Origin: Oreohelix idahoensis
Taxonomy: Eukaryota; Mollusca; Gastropoda; Stylommatophora; Oreohelicidae
Length of the DNA: 64,000 bases
NCBI GenBank assembly: GCA_024509875.1
Contig: JAMPIV010012433.1
Location: 240,568-304,567, forward strand
Reading direction: 5' to 3'
The translations under genes were made by a program, and so were the position numbers. Every line of letters begins with the position of its first letter. Position 1 is the stretch's first letter. The notes below the pieces were generated by a model, which saw only the letters and a list, made by a program, of their open reading frames with translations, ran no database searches and had not been told where the DNA came from. Positions 1 through 11,222 of the stretch are shown here, in pieces.

Positions 1-324
1 ATTGTATTCCCGGTGTCATAATTTACCGAACATTTGAATAGACAAGTTTTGATAATAGTTCTAAGTGCCAGTCGACGTCTGTTTTCCTACCAAAATGTCA
101 CTCTATCCTTCATCATTAAGAACGCTGTTATTTCCGCGAGCAAGGGTTTTGCTGGTAAAATTGTTACCAATTTTTACTTCCCTGCAGCAAGAACCGTTTA
201 AGAAAACTGGGTTAGGTTGATGGCGGTTTTGTACTTTTAAAGGCTGACAGTTATTATTCATCGATTGAATTTATGTGATCATACTCGTGCATGGCTATCG
301 GCTTAGCTTTTTGCTTCTTGTGAC
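1..324. other. Intergenic or intronic DNA, no gene seen
   Basis: No coding stretch, tRNA or transposon end is recognisable here. The segment leads directly into a TA microsatellite. Confidence 0.5.
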
Positions 325-467
<143 letters not shown>

Positions 468-474
468 TAGCTTC

Positions 475-1806
475 TGTTACGCACAAATAATTACTTTTTT
501 CCAAAGTCTTTGTATGATCGTTTTTCGTATGTATGATCATTATTTGACTGAAATGCATGTTATATATATTTTATGGTCAAAGGGACAGAATCCGATATAT
601 CGATACTGCTATTTTTTATGAGTTTACCTCCTCTTGTATAGAGACACGTTCGGTCTATACTGTCTTGAACGAAGCGTGACCATATCTCCTTATTTGGTAG
701 TATCAGTCAACTGTTGTAGATGTTTGAAACCTTTCTTAACGCTTCTGTTCATGTCCATAAAAGGCGCGACTGTGTAAGACTTTTATCTCGAATGTTCTTA
801 GAATCGTCTTATTGTGAACAGCGACTCAGAGATTGTCACTCTGCGCATGTCTCGACTTGGTTGTCGTTTGTTGTTCCGCCCAGGTCGGGCAGTTGAGAAA
901 TGGACTGATTAGCGAGCGGACGCGACTGCGTCTTGTGATTCTCTGAGGGAAATACATTGTCTTTGTGAGTTAGTTAGCTAACTAGACTATTTCCCCGTAT
1001 TATTCAAGCCTGCCTGGAGGCATATGTTCATGGTTGATTTTCCGAAATAAGGTAATTCCTCTTGTATCGAACTTTAGGCTATCATCTAGAGGTTCGTCAT
1101 TTTGTCGCCTTTTTGCTCGCCTGTGTGATTCAAAATGGAGAGGTACTTTGACTAGGATTAAGTCACCGGTATCTTTATACCTGAACTAGTTATATATCTA
1201 TGGGTCGCTCTAGACCAACAAGACTATTGTCTGTGTTCCAGGATTCGTTATATCAGAGATCACGTCCAAGTCAGATGGTTAGACTTAGGAAGGTTATAAA
1301 GGTCGAGCTGACCTGTAATCCATGTATGCTACTCACGTGCAGACAGTAAACGGACGTATTGTATACATCTGATCTGCTAGCATCAGGAAGGAATAATTAT
1401 TATTGTCTATGAACATTAAGGATCTGCAGCTGACCACGGTTGCAGAAGATATATGTATTATTTATCAAGCTTCGCTATGATATTTGTTTTCCATACAACT
1501 ATTGAGTATTGACTCCTACATGACTGTCAATTAACATGAGTTTGAATGCTGCATTCGTTATACTATGCTGATGATAACATAAGTATCATGACTGTTTTGT
1601 GGCGTGCAATAAATGGTATAAACCTAAAGCGAAGTTACCATTTTATGACTCTACACGTCATGTTGCCTGTGGTGTACCCTGTGAACTGTTCTACTGCAAC
1701 ACACACAGCAACAATCTAAACCAGATAAGACACCCACATCTTGCATTGTAATACCTGGTGTCGATAGAGGTGGTAGTTTGACGGCATCCTAATTCCACCC
1801 TTATCA
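475..1806 (+). repeat. 5' LTR of Gmr1-like element
   Basis: 1332 bp, starting TGTTACGC and ending CCCTTATCA. Line-by-line comparison with 9055-10386 shows two substitutions (660 C versus 9240 A; 1530 A versus 10110 G) and no indels. It is followed by leader DNA in which TGGTGGCC at 1813 is a possible start of the primer-binding site. Confidence 0.95.
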
Positions 1807-3341
1807 ATTCATGGTGGCCAATAGTTGGTTTATTCTGGTACCAACTCTCAAGGGGGTCAACAAACCCAGACATCATCAGCAGACTACAAGACAACATTGC
1901 AGTTGCTATTCATCACCTTTGATGAAATTTTTTGAAAGACGCAGCAGTACTGACAGTTGTTGATATTTTGAAACTACCCGGCGCTGCTCGGCGGTATTGA
2001 AGTTTGTCTACAAATAGAAGGACAAGTACCGAGCGAATGGATTTCCTGATCTGTTGAGAAGAAGGACAAGTGCCGTAACAACTGTTCCGGTCTCAGAATT
2101 ACTGTTGCAGATTCAGAAGGTCAAGTTCAGAAGCTGTTTCCTGTCAGAAGCTGTTTCCTGTTAGAAGCTCATTTCCTTCGTCATGGCAGTTTACGAGAGC
2201 AGATATGGATCAACGTTGGATCATTGTCCTAAGAATGCTGATCACATCCTGTTCTGACCTGTGCTGACGTTGTGGATACATAGAAGTTAAGTGGCCTGTT
2301 TTGTTTGTGAACTGTGCCCTTATGTTCTAACTGAGCCTTCTGTCTATCACATTTTTCGCACTCTTTATATGTTTACATGTTATATGTTATTTGGATTTGT
2401 ATTTATATGTTTATATTTCTGCGGGTTTTCTCGGTTGGGCGGTGTCTTTCAGTAGATGATACCACGTCACAGAGGTTCTACTGTTAGCGTTTTCGTTAGG
2501 GACTGTGCGAATTTCCTATTGTGAAATTTGCTAGCGACAATCGTTGCTATATCTGTTTAGTTGTGACGAGTTGTGCTTTATTTTCGTTTTTTGTATATTT
2601 TTTTTTTTGTTTTTCTCTTTCTTTCTGTTTTTTAGTTTCGATTTCAATTGTTTGTATTTGTAGGTCTCCTCTTTTCTATTATTCAGTTCTTCACGTAAAT
2701 TTTTGTGTATATACTGTAGCGTCATTTGTTTGTCATATCTTCGCATTCTGTCATCATATTCTTTTTAGTTTCGCTGTTTATTTATTTGACTTATGCGAAT
2801 GTTTTCGTATTGTTTGATCTTTGTTATTGTTTACATTGACTCTGATCTTTGTTATTGTTTACATTGACGTTGATCTTTGTTATTGTTTACATTGACTCTG
2901 ATCTTTGTTATTGTTTACATTGACTTTGATCTTTGTTTTGTTTACATTGTTGGTACTTTGTTATTGTTTACATTGTCTTGTTATTGTTTGCATAGTTCTT
3001 GCATAGTTAGCTTTCACTATTGTTACATATATGCTCATGCACTATTGATCTATAGTGCACTTATCATAACTAGCTGGTGGTTTTTTCCTTATGCACTATT
3101 GTAGTGCAGTTATGATAAATAACTGATGGTTATGCACTGATTTGGGTAGTGCACTGATAATTAAGAGGTGACTTGTGATATTATTGTACAACTGATAATA
3201 CAAATTGGTGTCAAGTCTTGTTTCCCACAGAGATTGGAGTGAACATAGTAATTATACAAGCACTTTATTAAGTCTTGTTGCTATTAAGATTGAAATAAGA
3301 TAATTAATTATTTCAGGTTCTGTACTCACATTTTAGACATC
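1807..3341 (+). other. Retroelement leader (5' UTR) with a 28-bp tandem repeat
   Basis: About 1.5 kb between the 5' LTR and gag. It has no convincing coding potential. A primer-binding site should start within the first few bases; TGGTGGCCAATAG at 1813 is a candidate but I cannot match it to a tRNA. A short triplicated motif (CAGAAGCTGTTTCCTGT) lies at about 2127-2180, and a 28-bp array at 2813-2960. Confidence 0.6.
2813..2960 (+). repeat. 28-bp minisatellite in the leader, about 5 copies
   Basis: The motif GTTTACATTGAC recurs at 2829, 2857, 2885, 2913 and 2940, a spacing of 28, 28, 28 and 27 bp. Because it lies between the LTR and gag it would be part of the genomic RNA leader. Confidence 0.9.
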
Positions 3342-4694
3342 ATGTCTACATTTGAGTACTTTATTGAGCAGGGTAAAGCCCTTGGGAAGACAGGTGATAA
3401 ATTAGAAGAATTTGCGACTGTTCAATATGCCAAGGCATTGAAGTCGGAGGAAAAGAAAATGAAAGAACTAACTGAACAAAAGAGAATAGATGCTGAAAAT
3501 TTAAAACTGCAGATGCAGGTAGATGAAAAGAGATTACAAATGGAAATGGAAAAACAAAAAAGAGAAGCAGAATCTCAGGAGAAGAGACTTCAGGCTGAGC
3601 TTGAAAATAAGAGACTTGAAAAAGAAGCTGAAAATAAGAGACTTGAAAAAGAAGCTGAAAATAAGAGACTTGAAAAAGAAGCTGAAAATAAGAGACTTGA
3701 AATAGAGGCTGAAAATAAAAGATTAGAAAAACAGGCTGAGGCTGAAGAAAGAAGGTTACAAAGAGAGTCTGATGAGAGAAAAGCAAAAATGGAACATGAA
3801 GAAAAACTCTTAGCTTTAGAGTTAGAAAAGTTGAAATTATCTAGTAATGCTAATGATGCTAATAAGGTATCATCTGCTAATAAGTCTAATGCTGTTGATT
3901 TCAAGCTTAATTTACCAGCATTCAATGCTTCAATTGATGATATAACATTTTATCTAGATAGATTTGAAAGTGCATGTAAGGTGCATAATATAGATAAAAC
4001 ATTATATGTTTATCATCTGTCCAAGATACTTAGAGGTGATGCTTTGACTTTGTTGGGTATGGTAGATGTGCCTGACAAGAACAACTATGAGGTTGTCAGG
4101 GCGGCATTGTTAAAGAAGTACCAACTTAACGAAGACGGATATCGTCTAAAATTTAAAAACATGTTACCAGAAACTGGAGTTGAATTCTCAGAATTCATCT
4201 CAGGCATACGTCTTACTTTTTTACGATGGGTTGAGCTTTCTAAGACAGAAAGTACATTTGAAGCCCTCATGGACTTACTTCTTAGAGACAAGGTTATGTC
4301 TTCTGTTAATGAAGCTTTTCTTTCTTTTCTTCATGAGCGTAAGCCTAAAAATATAAAAGAAATGGAAGAATACTGTAGCCAGTATGTTACTGCACATCCT
4401 CACATAACCATTAGCAACTCTAAAGTAAAAGAAGGTCTGCCAGTTGCTTCGGCAGCACCTTATGGCCCGAATTTTATGCGTAAATTTCAGGGTAGCCAGC
4501 AAAATTTCAATAAAAAGAGTAACCGTAATTATGCCCAGAACCATGGTAATCAATTTCAGGGAGATTCTTCTTCCCAGAACTGGAGACAACCTAATATTAC
4601 ACGGTATTCTATTCCCGGTAACTTTAGAAATTTTCATAAAGGTAATCGGTATAGAGGAAAAATATTTTTTGCAGAGACCTCAATACCAAGATAA
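3342..4694 (+). CDS. gag: Gag-like capsid polyprotein of the Gmr1-like element
   Basis: A 450-residue open frame starting at the ATG in CATCATGTCTAC. Residues about 30-165 form a highly charged K/E-rich coiled coil that holds a 9-residue repeat (NKRLEKEAE), encoded by a 27-bp DNA repeat at 3611-3730. Residues about 185-350 look like a retroelement capsid/SCAN-type fold, with the usual pattern of F..YLDRFE, L.G.AL.L and a Y..L..ALL.KY helix. The C terminus is rich in Asn, Gln, Arg and Gly and probably binds nucleic acid; no CCHC zinc knuckle is visible. The reading frame ends at 4694, but the same N/Q/R-rich composition continues in the +1 frame from about 4676, so gag and pol probably form one polyprotein joined by a frameshift or broken by a mutation at a T6 run near 4664. 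Confidence 0.85.
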   Translation: MSTFEYFIEQGKALGKTGDKLEEFATVQYAKALKSEEKKMKELTEQKRIDAENLKLQMQVDEKRLQMEMEKQKREAESQEKRLQAELENKRLEKEAENKRLEKEAENKRLEKEAENKRLEIEAENKRLEKQAEAEERRLQRESDERKAKMEHEEKLLALELEKLKLSSNANDANKVSSANKSNAVDFKLNLPAFNASIDDITFYLDRFESACKVHNIDKTLYVYHLSKILRGDALTLLGMVDVPDKNNYEVVRAALLKKYQLNEDGYRLKFKNMLPETGVEFSEFISGIRLTFLRWVELSKTESTFEALMDLLLRDKVMSSVNEAFLSFLHERKPKNIKEMEEYCSQYVTAHPHITISNSKVKEGLPVASAAPYGPNFMRKFQGSQQNFNKKSNRNYAQNHGNQFQGDSSSQNWRQPNITRYSIPGNFRNFHKGNRYRGKIFFAETSIPR

Positions 4695-5049
4695 TAGAGG
4701 TTCTCAACAGCATAGAGATGGTAATGACAGTTATGGAAACTGGAACGCAAACCAGGATAAAAATTACAGTAGGGACTTTAATGATAATTGCAGAGGCAAT
4801 AATGGTCGCGGTAGATCGCAACAGAAGAGAAAAAGATATCAACAGACAAACTCTGTTCAACAAGAATCTCAGGGAGCAGATAAACAGGTTAATAATGATA
4901 AAGACCATAATGCTATCGGATGCTCATCTTTTGACTTTGGTAGGGCAAATAAATGTATCCAATGCAGTACTTTATTTGATCCGAAAACCATTAGTACTCT
5001 AAGCTGTGGTCATCCTTTGCCCGCTCTTCCTGCTAATGTTGCTCATGAT

Positions 5050-5340
5050 GGGAGAGGTTCTCTTATATTACATAAGGGGCTTGTAAATAGTAATCCAGTC
5101 TCGGTGTTGTTTGATTCTGGATGTACTACTGTCGGGGTTAGGCAATCTCTTGTAGATCCATTCTGTGCTACAGGAAAGGTCGTCAAATGTGTCACATTTG
5201 GTGGCACGTTGGAAAAATATCCTACTGCCATAATACATATTGCTACTCCTTTCTTCACGGGAGAGGTCCACGCGTGTCTACTTCCAAACCCTATTGCGGA
5301 CCTTATTATAGGTCGTATTCACGGAGTTAGGGAATGTACC
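5050..5340 (+). other. Aspartic protease domain
   Basis: The active-site region reads VLFDSGCTT with the catalytic Asp codon at 5113-5115. Most Gypsy proteases have DTG; DSG also occurs among retroelement proteases. About 55-60 residues later IADLIIGR fits the conserved hydrophobic-Gly strand of retropepsins. It follows the N/Q-rich gag tail and is followed by a spacer of about 70 residues before integrase. Confidence 0.75.
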
Positions 5341-5639
5341 CCACAGCAGATTGCTGTTTGGGAAGAGCAAAACATTGAAGCTACCAATACGGTGGTCACA
5401 AGAGCACATGCTCTGGATCCACCTCAAACTTCATTAACTAATAATGATGAAGTAAATGAACAAAATAGTCACTTGACTATTACACGTGACTCATTTATCA
5501 AATTGCAAGAAGAAGATCCGTCGTTACAAAAATTCTTCATTCTAGCAAAAAAAGGTGATCCTAATCAAAATACTAATAGAAAATCTTGGATTTCTATGAA
5601 GAACGGCGTACTTGTACGTATGGTACAAGACTCGACTAC

Positions 5640-6700
5640 ATCCACTCATTCACAAATTCTTGTGCCTAAGAGCATGAGGGTGCAAATATTGCAACATGCT
5701 CATGACTCGCAATGTGCTGGACATATGGGTTTTTCCCGTACAAAGTCGAGAGTTCTTGCGGCTTTCTTTTGGCCATTTGTGAGCAAGGACATACGAATGT
5801 ACTGTCGCTCTTGCAAAGTATGTCAGGAGGTCAAATCTAAAGGACCACGACATGCTGCGCCTATTCAGGCTGCTGACATTCCAATTCGCCCTTTTCAAAA
5901 AATGGCAATAGATATTATCGGTCCTTTTAGAATTAAGTCGGCTAGAGGGCATCAATTTATTCTTACATGTGTCGATATGTGCACACGTTGGCCAGAGGCA
6001 ATACCTCTCAAGAGCATCTCAACTGCTGATATCGCAGACGCTCTTTGGCTGATATTTTCTCGCTTGGGTTTTCCCGGAGAAATATTGTCAGACCATGGCA
6101 CTCAACTGATATCAGACACTATGTCACAGGTAATGTCTATGCTACATATAAAAAGGTCTCTCAGCAGTATCTATCACCCAATGTCTAATGGGTTGGTCGA
6201 ACGTTTAAATAGGACTCTAAAAACTTTACTGGGTAAAATAACTGAGGATCATCCTCAGGATTGGGACAGGGTCTTACCCGCGGCTCTCTTTGCGTATAGA
6301 GAGGTCCCCAATGAACATACGGGGTTTTCCCCTTTTGAACTTGTCTTTGGCGCGCAACCGCGCGGCCCTATGTCTTTACTTCACGATCTAATCACTGCCG
6401 ATAATATTAGCGATGAGACTCAGTCTTCTTATTAGTACGTCATTGCTCTTAGGAAAAAAATCATTGAGGCATGCAGACTAGCAACTTCGTCTTCCGAATT
6501 TGCTAAAGAAAAGGCAAGGCAGTTTGCGAATAAGAATAGATGTCTACGACAACTTTGTCCAGGTGACAAAGCTCTCGTTCTACTTCCTTCAAGGGAGAAC
6601 AGACTTCTAATTGCATGGAAAGGTCCATATGCAATAGTCTCCAAAATTTCTGATGTCGACTATGTTGTCGATATTGATGGAAAGCATAAAACTTTCCACA
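5640..6700 (+). other. Integrase domain (HHCC, DDE, GPY/F) placed before RT
   Basis: A zinc-binding HHCC module spans about 5685-5830 (ending CRSCKVC). The DDE core has Asp in MAIDIIGPF (about 5905), Asp in LSDHGTQL (about 6090) and Glu in NGLVERLNR (about 6198). A TAG stop at 6433-6435 follows the core. The C-terminal GPY/F module (AWKGPYAIVSK) lies past that stop at about 6613. The aligned position in the second LTR element codes Lys, so a single base change of a Lys or Gln codon explains the stop. Confidence 0.9.
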
Positions 6701-6705
6701 TAAAT

Positions 6706-7650
6706 ATGCTCACGGAATTTCATGAAAGACCAGACTATTTGCAGCCTATTTTCCAGGCAACGGACAATTCTCAAGTACCTCATGGTCAATACTCATCGCT
6801 GTCAGTTATACAGGATGAGGAAACTACTTTTTCTGATGTCAATCTTCCTCTTTCTATGGTTCCACTTTATTCTACGGAATCTTGGAAAAACGTGACCGTT
6901 TCTCCAAATCTTTCCGCTGAGGAACATCGACAAGTTTCTTCGATGTTGCAAACATTTCAGGATGTTCTTACAGACATCCCGGGACACACACATGTCATTG
7001 AACATGACATTGTGCTAACTGATCATAATCCTATCAGAGTCAGACCCTATCCAATACCTATCCATTTCCAGTCTCAAGTCGAGAAAGAATTGGATGAAAT
7101 GATACGTTTGGAAATCATTGAACCATCCACTTCAGCATACTCTTCGTCTATGGTTATTGTTCGAAAGAAGGATAATAACATTCGCATTTGCGTAGATTAT
7201 CGCAAATTGAACCAAGTTACGAAGTTCGACGCTGAACCTATGCCTTCATTAGAAGAGCTACTCAATAAACTTTCTAATTCTAGATTCTTTACCAAACTAG
7301 ATTTGTCTAAAGGTTATTGGCAAGTCCCGCTAACTGAACGTGCCAAACCTTTTACAGCTTTTTCTACACCTAGGGGTTTATTCCAATGGAATTTCATGCC
7401 TTTTGGTCTTATGAACGCCCCTGCTACATTCGTACGCATGATGCGCCGAATTCTCGCATATCGTACAGATGTCATAGCATATCTAGATGATATCTGTCTA
7501 TTCAGTGATTCCTGGGAAGATCACTATTTGGGTTTATACGAATTACTATCTACTCTTCGCGAGTATAACTTGACTGCAAAACCCTCTAAAGCCTTTATAG
7601 GATTTAGTGAGATTTCTTTCCTAGGTCATCGTGTTGGTCATGGTCTTTAA
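6706..7650 (+). other. Reverse transcriptase domain
   Basis: The RT palm and fingers are complete: the DYRKLNQVT motif (about 7197), LDLSKGYWQ (about 7300), FGLMNAPATF (about 7402) and the catalytic AYLDD (about 7477-7491). It continues in the same frame as the integrase tail, so integrase and RT are directly joined. The frame stops at 7648-7650; reading on in the frame one base back restores LKTEDHN and the RNase H connection, which points to a 1-bp deletion. Confidence 0.92.
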
Positions 7651-8294
7651 AGACAGAGGACCACAATGTTTCAAAAATACTTAACATTTCGGTCCCTAAG
7701 ACAAAGAAACAAGTAAGGAGTCTATTAGGTTTGATCCAATTCTACGGACGATTCATTCCGAATCTGTCCTCCATTATGGCACCGCTTTCTACTTTATTGA
7801 AGAAAGGGTCGCCTAATTTGATCCGCTGGTCAAAAGAATGTCAATCCTCATTGGACCAGGTTAAAGACCTATTTTCATCTCCACCTATTCTTAGGTTACC
7901 TACTATTGAGAAGACTTTTGTTCTTCGAAGTGACGCCTCGTCAACTGGGATTGGGGCAGCACTAATGCAGGAGTATTCTGATACTCTGCATCCGGTGATG
8001 TATATCTCTAGGAAATTAAATGCTGCAGAAAAGAATTACTCGGTTTTAGACCGTGAGTTATTGGCTATGGTATGGTCTATTCTGAAGTTACAAAGATTTC
8101 TTCTAGGCGCACATTTCATTGTGGAAACCGACCAGAAAGCGCTTACTGCTATTCAGAGCAAAAACTTGAAGAGCTCGAGGTCCACTCGTTATGCCATAGC
8201 TCTTCAACCATTTCATTTCTCGGTTCGAGCTATCCGTGGTTCGGATAATGTAATGGCGGACATTCTGTCCAGATGCCCACACGATTCCACATGA
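7651..8294 (+). other. RT connection and RNase H domain
   Basis: After the frameshift the text reads through QFYGRFIPN (tether) and an RNase H with Asp in LRSDASSTG, Glu in LDRELLAMVW, Asp in VETDQKAL and a terminal Asp region GSDNVMADILSR. These are the four acidic active-site positions of Gypsy RNase H. It ends just before the 3' untranslated region, so no integrase follows it. Confidence 0.9.
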
Positions 8295-9054
8295 TTCTTC
8301 TGTCATATATATATTTCCTGATATACAGTCCAATGTTATAATGACATGTTGGTAGATTTTTTTTTCTCACTTTTTTGAGGGGGAATTTATAACATTGTTC
8401 CATGTAATTATCTAAGAAGGCTTAGTTAGTGATATACGGGCCAAAAGATCACTCGGCCACATTTAAATAAATTATTTTCAGGATTGTATTGAGAGATTTA
8501 CCAGTTGTCTTTAAGATTTGTGTTATTGATATTTTCGCAGCACATCATTGAAGATGCGAGATTGTGTCCATTGTGGAACTTTGAGTATATCAAGTCCTGT
8601 CCTAGATTGGGAGCGGATGATGTCCACATCTTCTTCTATTGAATGTTTTATGTCAACGAAGATCAACACATGTATTACTTATTAGTTACTGATGCATTAC
8701 ATAATGTAATAAAATAGTGCGGTATATTAATATATTACACCGCTATTTGCAACACATTGTATGATATCATAATAATATATTTGATTTCATATATTGGTAT
8801 GAGAATAATTTGACTTTTATTATGATGTTGCCAGCATTGTGGTTTGTGTTGGTGGCACCTTCCTGGGATATATACGCGTATACTTAGATAAATTTTTCTC
8901 TAAGGACCTGGGATATGATCTCAGTTTTGCTCCAAGTGTTGAGCTATTTTGTTAGGTATATCCGCGCATCATACGTGCGTTAGGAGCCTAGATTTTTCCG
9001 GCTCCAGGATTTTAAAAAAAATGTTTCATTTTTTTTCCCGGGAGGGTGCGGTAA
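8295..9054 (+). other. 3' untranslated region of Gmr1-like element with polypurine tract
   Basis: 760 bp without coding content. A purine-rich GGGAGGGTGCGG immediately before the 3' LTR (9041-9052) is the likely polypurine tract. A second purine stretch, GAGGGGGAA at about 8377-8385, lies far upstream and could be a central or older tract. Confidence 0.6.
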
Positions 9055-10386
9055 TGTTACGCACAAATAATTACTTTTTTCCAAAGTCTTTGTATGATCG
9101 TTTTTCGTATGTATGATCATTATTTGACTGAAATGCATGTTATATATATTTTATGGTCAAAGGGACAGAATCCGATATATCGATACTGCTATTTTTTATG
9201 AGTTTACCTCCTCTTGTATAGAGACACGTTCGGTCTATAATGTCTTGAACGAAGCGTGACCATATCTCCTTATTTGGTAGTATCAGTCAACTGTTGTAGA
9301 TGTTTGAAACCTTTCTTAACGCTTCTGTTCATGTCCATAAAAGGCGCGACTGTGTAAGACTTTTATCTCGAATGTTCTTAGAATCGTCTTATTGTGAACA
9401 GCGACTCAGAGATTGTCACTCTGCGCATGTCTCGACTTGGTTGTCGTTTGTTGTTCCGCCCAGGTCGGGCAGTTGAGAAATGGACTGATTAGCGAGCGGA
9501 CGCGACTGCGTCTTGTGATTCTCTGAGGGAAATACATTGTCTTTGTGAGTTAGTTAGCTAACTAGACTATTTCCCCGTATTATTCAAGCCTGCCTGGAGG
9601 CATATGTTCATGGTTGATTTTCCGAAATAAGGTAATTCCTCTTGTATCGAACTTTAGGCTATCATCTAGAGGTTCGTCATTTTGTCGCCTTTTTGCTCGC
9701 CTGTGTGATTCAAAATGGAGAGGTACTTTGACTAGGATTAAGTCACCGGTATCTTTATACCTGAACTAGTTATATATCTATGGGTCGCTCTAGACCAACA
9801 AGACTATTGTCTGTGTTCCAGGATTCGTTATATCAGAGATCACGTCCAAGTCAGATGGTTAGACTTAGGAAGGTTATAAAGGTCGAGCTGACCTGTAATC
9901 CATGTATGCTACTCACGTGCAGACAGTAAACGGACGTATTGTATACATCTGATCTGCTAGCATCAGGAAGGAATAATTATTATTGTCTATGAACATTAAG
10001 GATCTGCAGCTGACCACGGTTGCAGAAGATATATGTATTATTTATCAAGCTTCGCTATGATATTTGTTTTCCATACAACTATTGAGTATTGACTCCTACA
10101 TGACTGTCAGTTAACATGAGTTTGAATGCTGCATTCGTTATACTATGCTGATGATAACATAAGTATCATGACTGTTTTGTGGCGTGCAATAAATGGTATA
10201 AACCTAAAGCGAAGTTACCATTTTATGACTCTACACGTCATGTTGCCTGTGGTGTACCCTGTGAACTGTTCTACTGCAACACACACAGCAACAATCTAAA
10301 CCAGATAAGACACCCACATCTTGCATTGTAATACCTGGTGTCGATAGAGGTGGTAGTTTGACGGCATCCTAATTCCACCCTTATCA
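9055..10386 (+). repeat. 3' LTR of Gmr1-like element
   Basis: 1332 bp, 1330 identical to the 5' LTR. It ends TTATCA and is followed directly by the second GCTTC of the target duplication. Confidence 0.95.
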
Positions 10387-10429
10387 GCTTCCTATGGAAC
10401 ATAGGCCATCTACAAACACACACCAAATT

Positions 10430-10900
10430 GTCCTGTCGCGTATAACTTCAACTTCTGTCCTTAATAATTTTAATTTCTGTCGCCAGTTCTCTTCTCAATG
10501 TGCGTTTTTTTGGGTCTACCTCTGCATCTCTTACCCTGGGTGTTCCAGAAGAAGGACCGTATTGTAATGCTATCAACAGATTTCATCAATGTGTGTCATA
10601 TCTATCGTCAGCATCTTCTTCTCATCTCGTGTTCCACTGACACTTAACTGGTTCTTGTCATCTCGTGCTCCATTGACACTTAACTGGTTCTTCTCATCTC
10701 GTGTTCCACTGACACTTAACTGGTTCTTGTCATCTCGTGTTCCACTGACACTTAACTGGTTCTTGTCATCTCGTGTTCCACTGACACTTAACTGGTTCTT
10801 GTCATCTCGTGTTCCACTGACACTTAACTGGTTCTGGTCATCTCGTGTTCCACTGACACTTAACTGGTTCTTGTCATCAGCAGCTCCAGTTCAATTCTTC
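10430..10900 (-). mobile_element. LINE family B 3'-end fragment with amplified 36-bp block
   Basis: Read on the minus strand this matches the 3' coding end of the LINE at 37016-38982 (for example CCCTGGGTGTTCCAGAA and TGTAATGCTATCAACAG against the LINE). Inside it a 36-bp segment is tandemly repeated seven times. Confidence 0.85.
10614..10885. repeat. 36-bp minisatellite, 7 copies
   Basis: CACTTAACTGG recurs at 10641, 10677, 10713, 10749, 10785, 10821 and 10857, an exact 36-bp period. The unit equals the LINE segment coding for the stretch before the VEQEMRR motif, so the array grew out of a LINE fragment. Confidence 0.95.
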
Positions 10901-11027
10901 TATCCTACGCAAGCACTCAATTTTTTAAGTGTCTGTTGTTTTATTTTTGGTTATTGTTGTTTTTGTATTTCTCCATGTTTCAGATCCATGCAACATTACA
11001 TGCATATATATATTTATATTAGCAGTA

Positions 11028-11175
11028 TGGAGAAAACACTGGCCTCTCGCGGCGAATGTACTGCGTTCGAAACAAAGTGGCGTCACGCCCCAGTCTAATC
11101 AGCTATAAATGGGTACCGTACACTGCTCTTGAGTTAGGGAAGGATGAGGCAGCTAGGTAGGGAACTGGTCATCCA
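11028..11175 (+). mobile_element. tRNA-derived SINE fragment
   Basis: GCGTTCGAAAC at about 11065 resembles a Pol III B box, and the body holds AGCTATAAATGGGTACC followed by TGCTCTTGAGTTAGGGAAGG. The same body recurs in other SINEs of this window on both strands. Its 3' end abuts the first partial unit of the 61-bp satellite. Confidence 0.65.
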
Positions 11176-11222
11176 TTGCAGTGTCATTATCCAACAGGTG
11201 ATCATTAATAGCCCTTAGTATC

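Larger units (their letters stand above)
4676..8294 (+). pseudogene. pol: pol of Gmr1-like element: PR-INT-RT-RH, frame broken
   Basis: The frame reads from the N/Q-rich linker through protease, integrase, then a TAG at 6433-6435, then GPY/F-type integrase tail, reverse transcriptase, a 1-base frameshift near 7648, and RNase H to the stop at about 8292. All catalytic motifs are present, so damage looks recent. In the family the enzymes are cleaved from a polyprotein and act in a virus-like particle (protease), during cDNA synthesis (RT/RNase H) and integration (integrase). The physical order is the main point of interest. Confidence 0.88.
475..10386 (+). mobile_element. Gmr1-like Ty3/Gypsy LTR retrotransposon (9.9 kb, complete outline)
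   Basis: Both ends are clear: two 1332-bp LTRs (TGTTAC...TTATCA) and a 5-bp target duplication GCTTC at 470-474 and 10387-10391. The inside codes gag, then an aspartic protease, integrase, reverse transcriptase and RNase H, in that order. Ty3/Gypsy elements normally have integrase last; the integrase-first order with Gypsy-type domains is the hallmark of Gmr1-like elements, first described from deuterostomes. The coding frame is broken three times (gag/pol shift near 4670, TAG at 6433, 1-base shift near 7648), so this copy is probably unable to move by itself. The LTRs differ at only two positions, so insertion was recent. Confidence 0.93.

Noticed and set aside
1560..1600. Hammerhead ribozyme (CTGATGA box) in the LTR
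   Set aside because: The CTGATGA motif has no matching GAAA box or closing stems.
8295..9054. Envelope-like gene after RNase H of the Gmr1-like element
   Set aside because: No open frame or membrane-protein pattern in these 760 bp.
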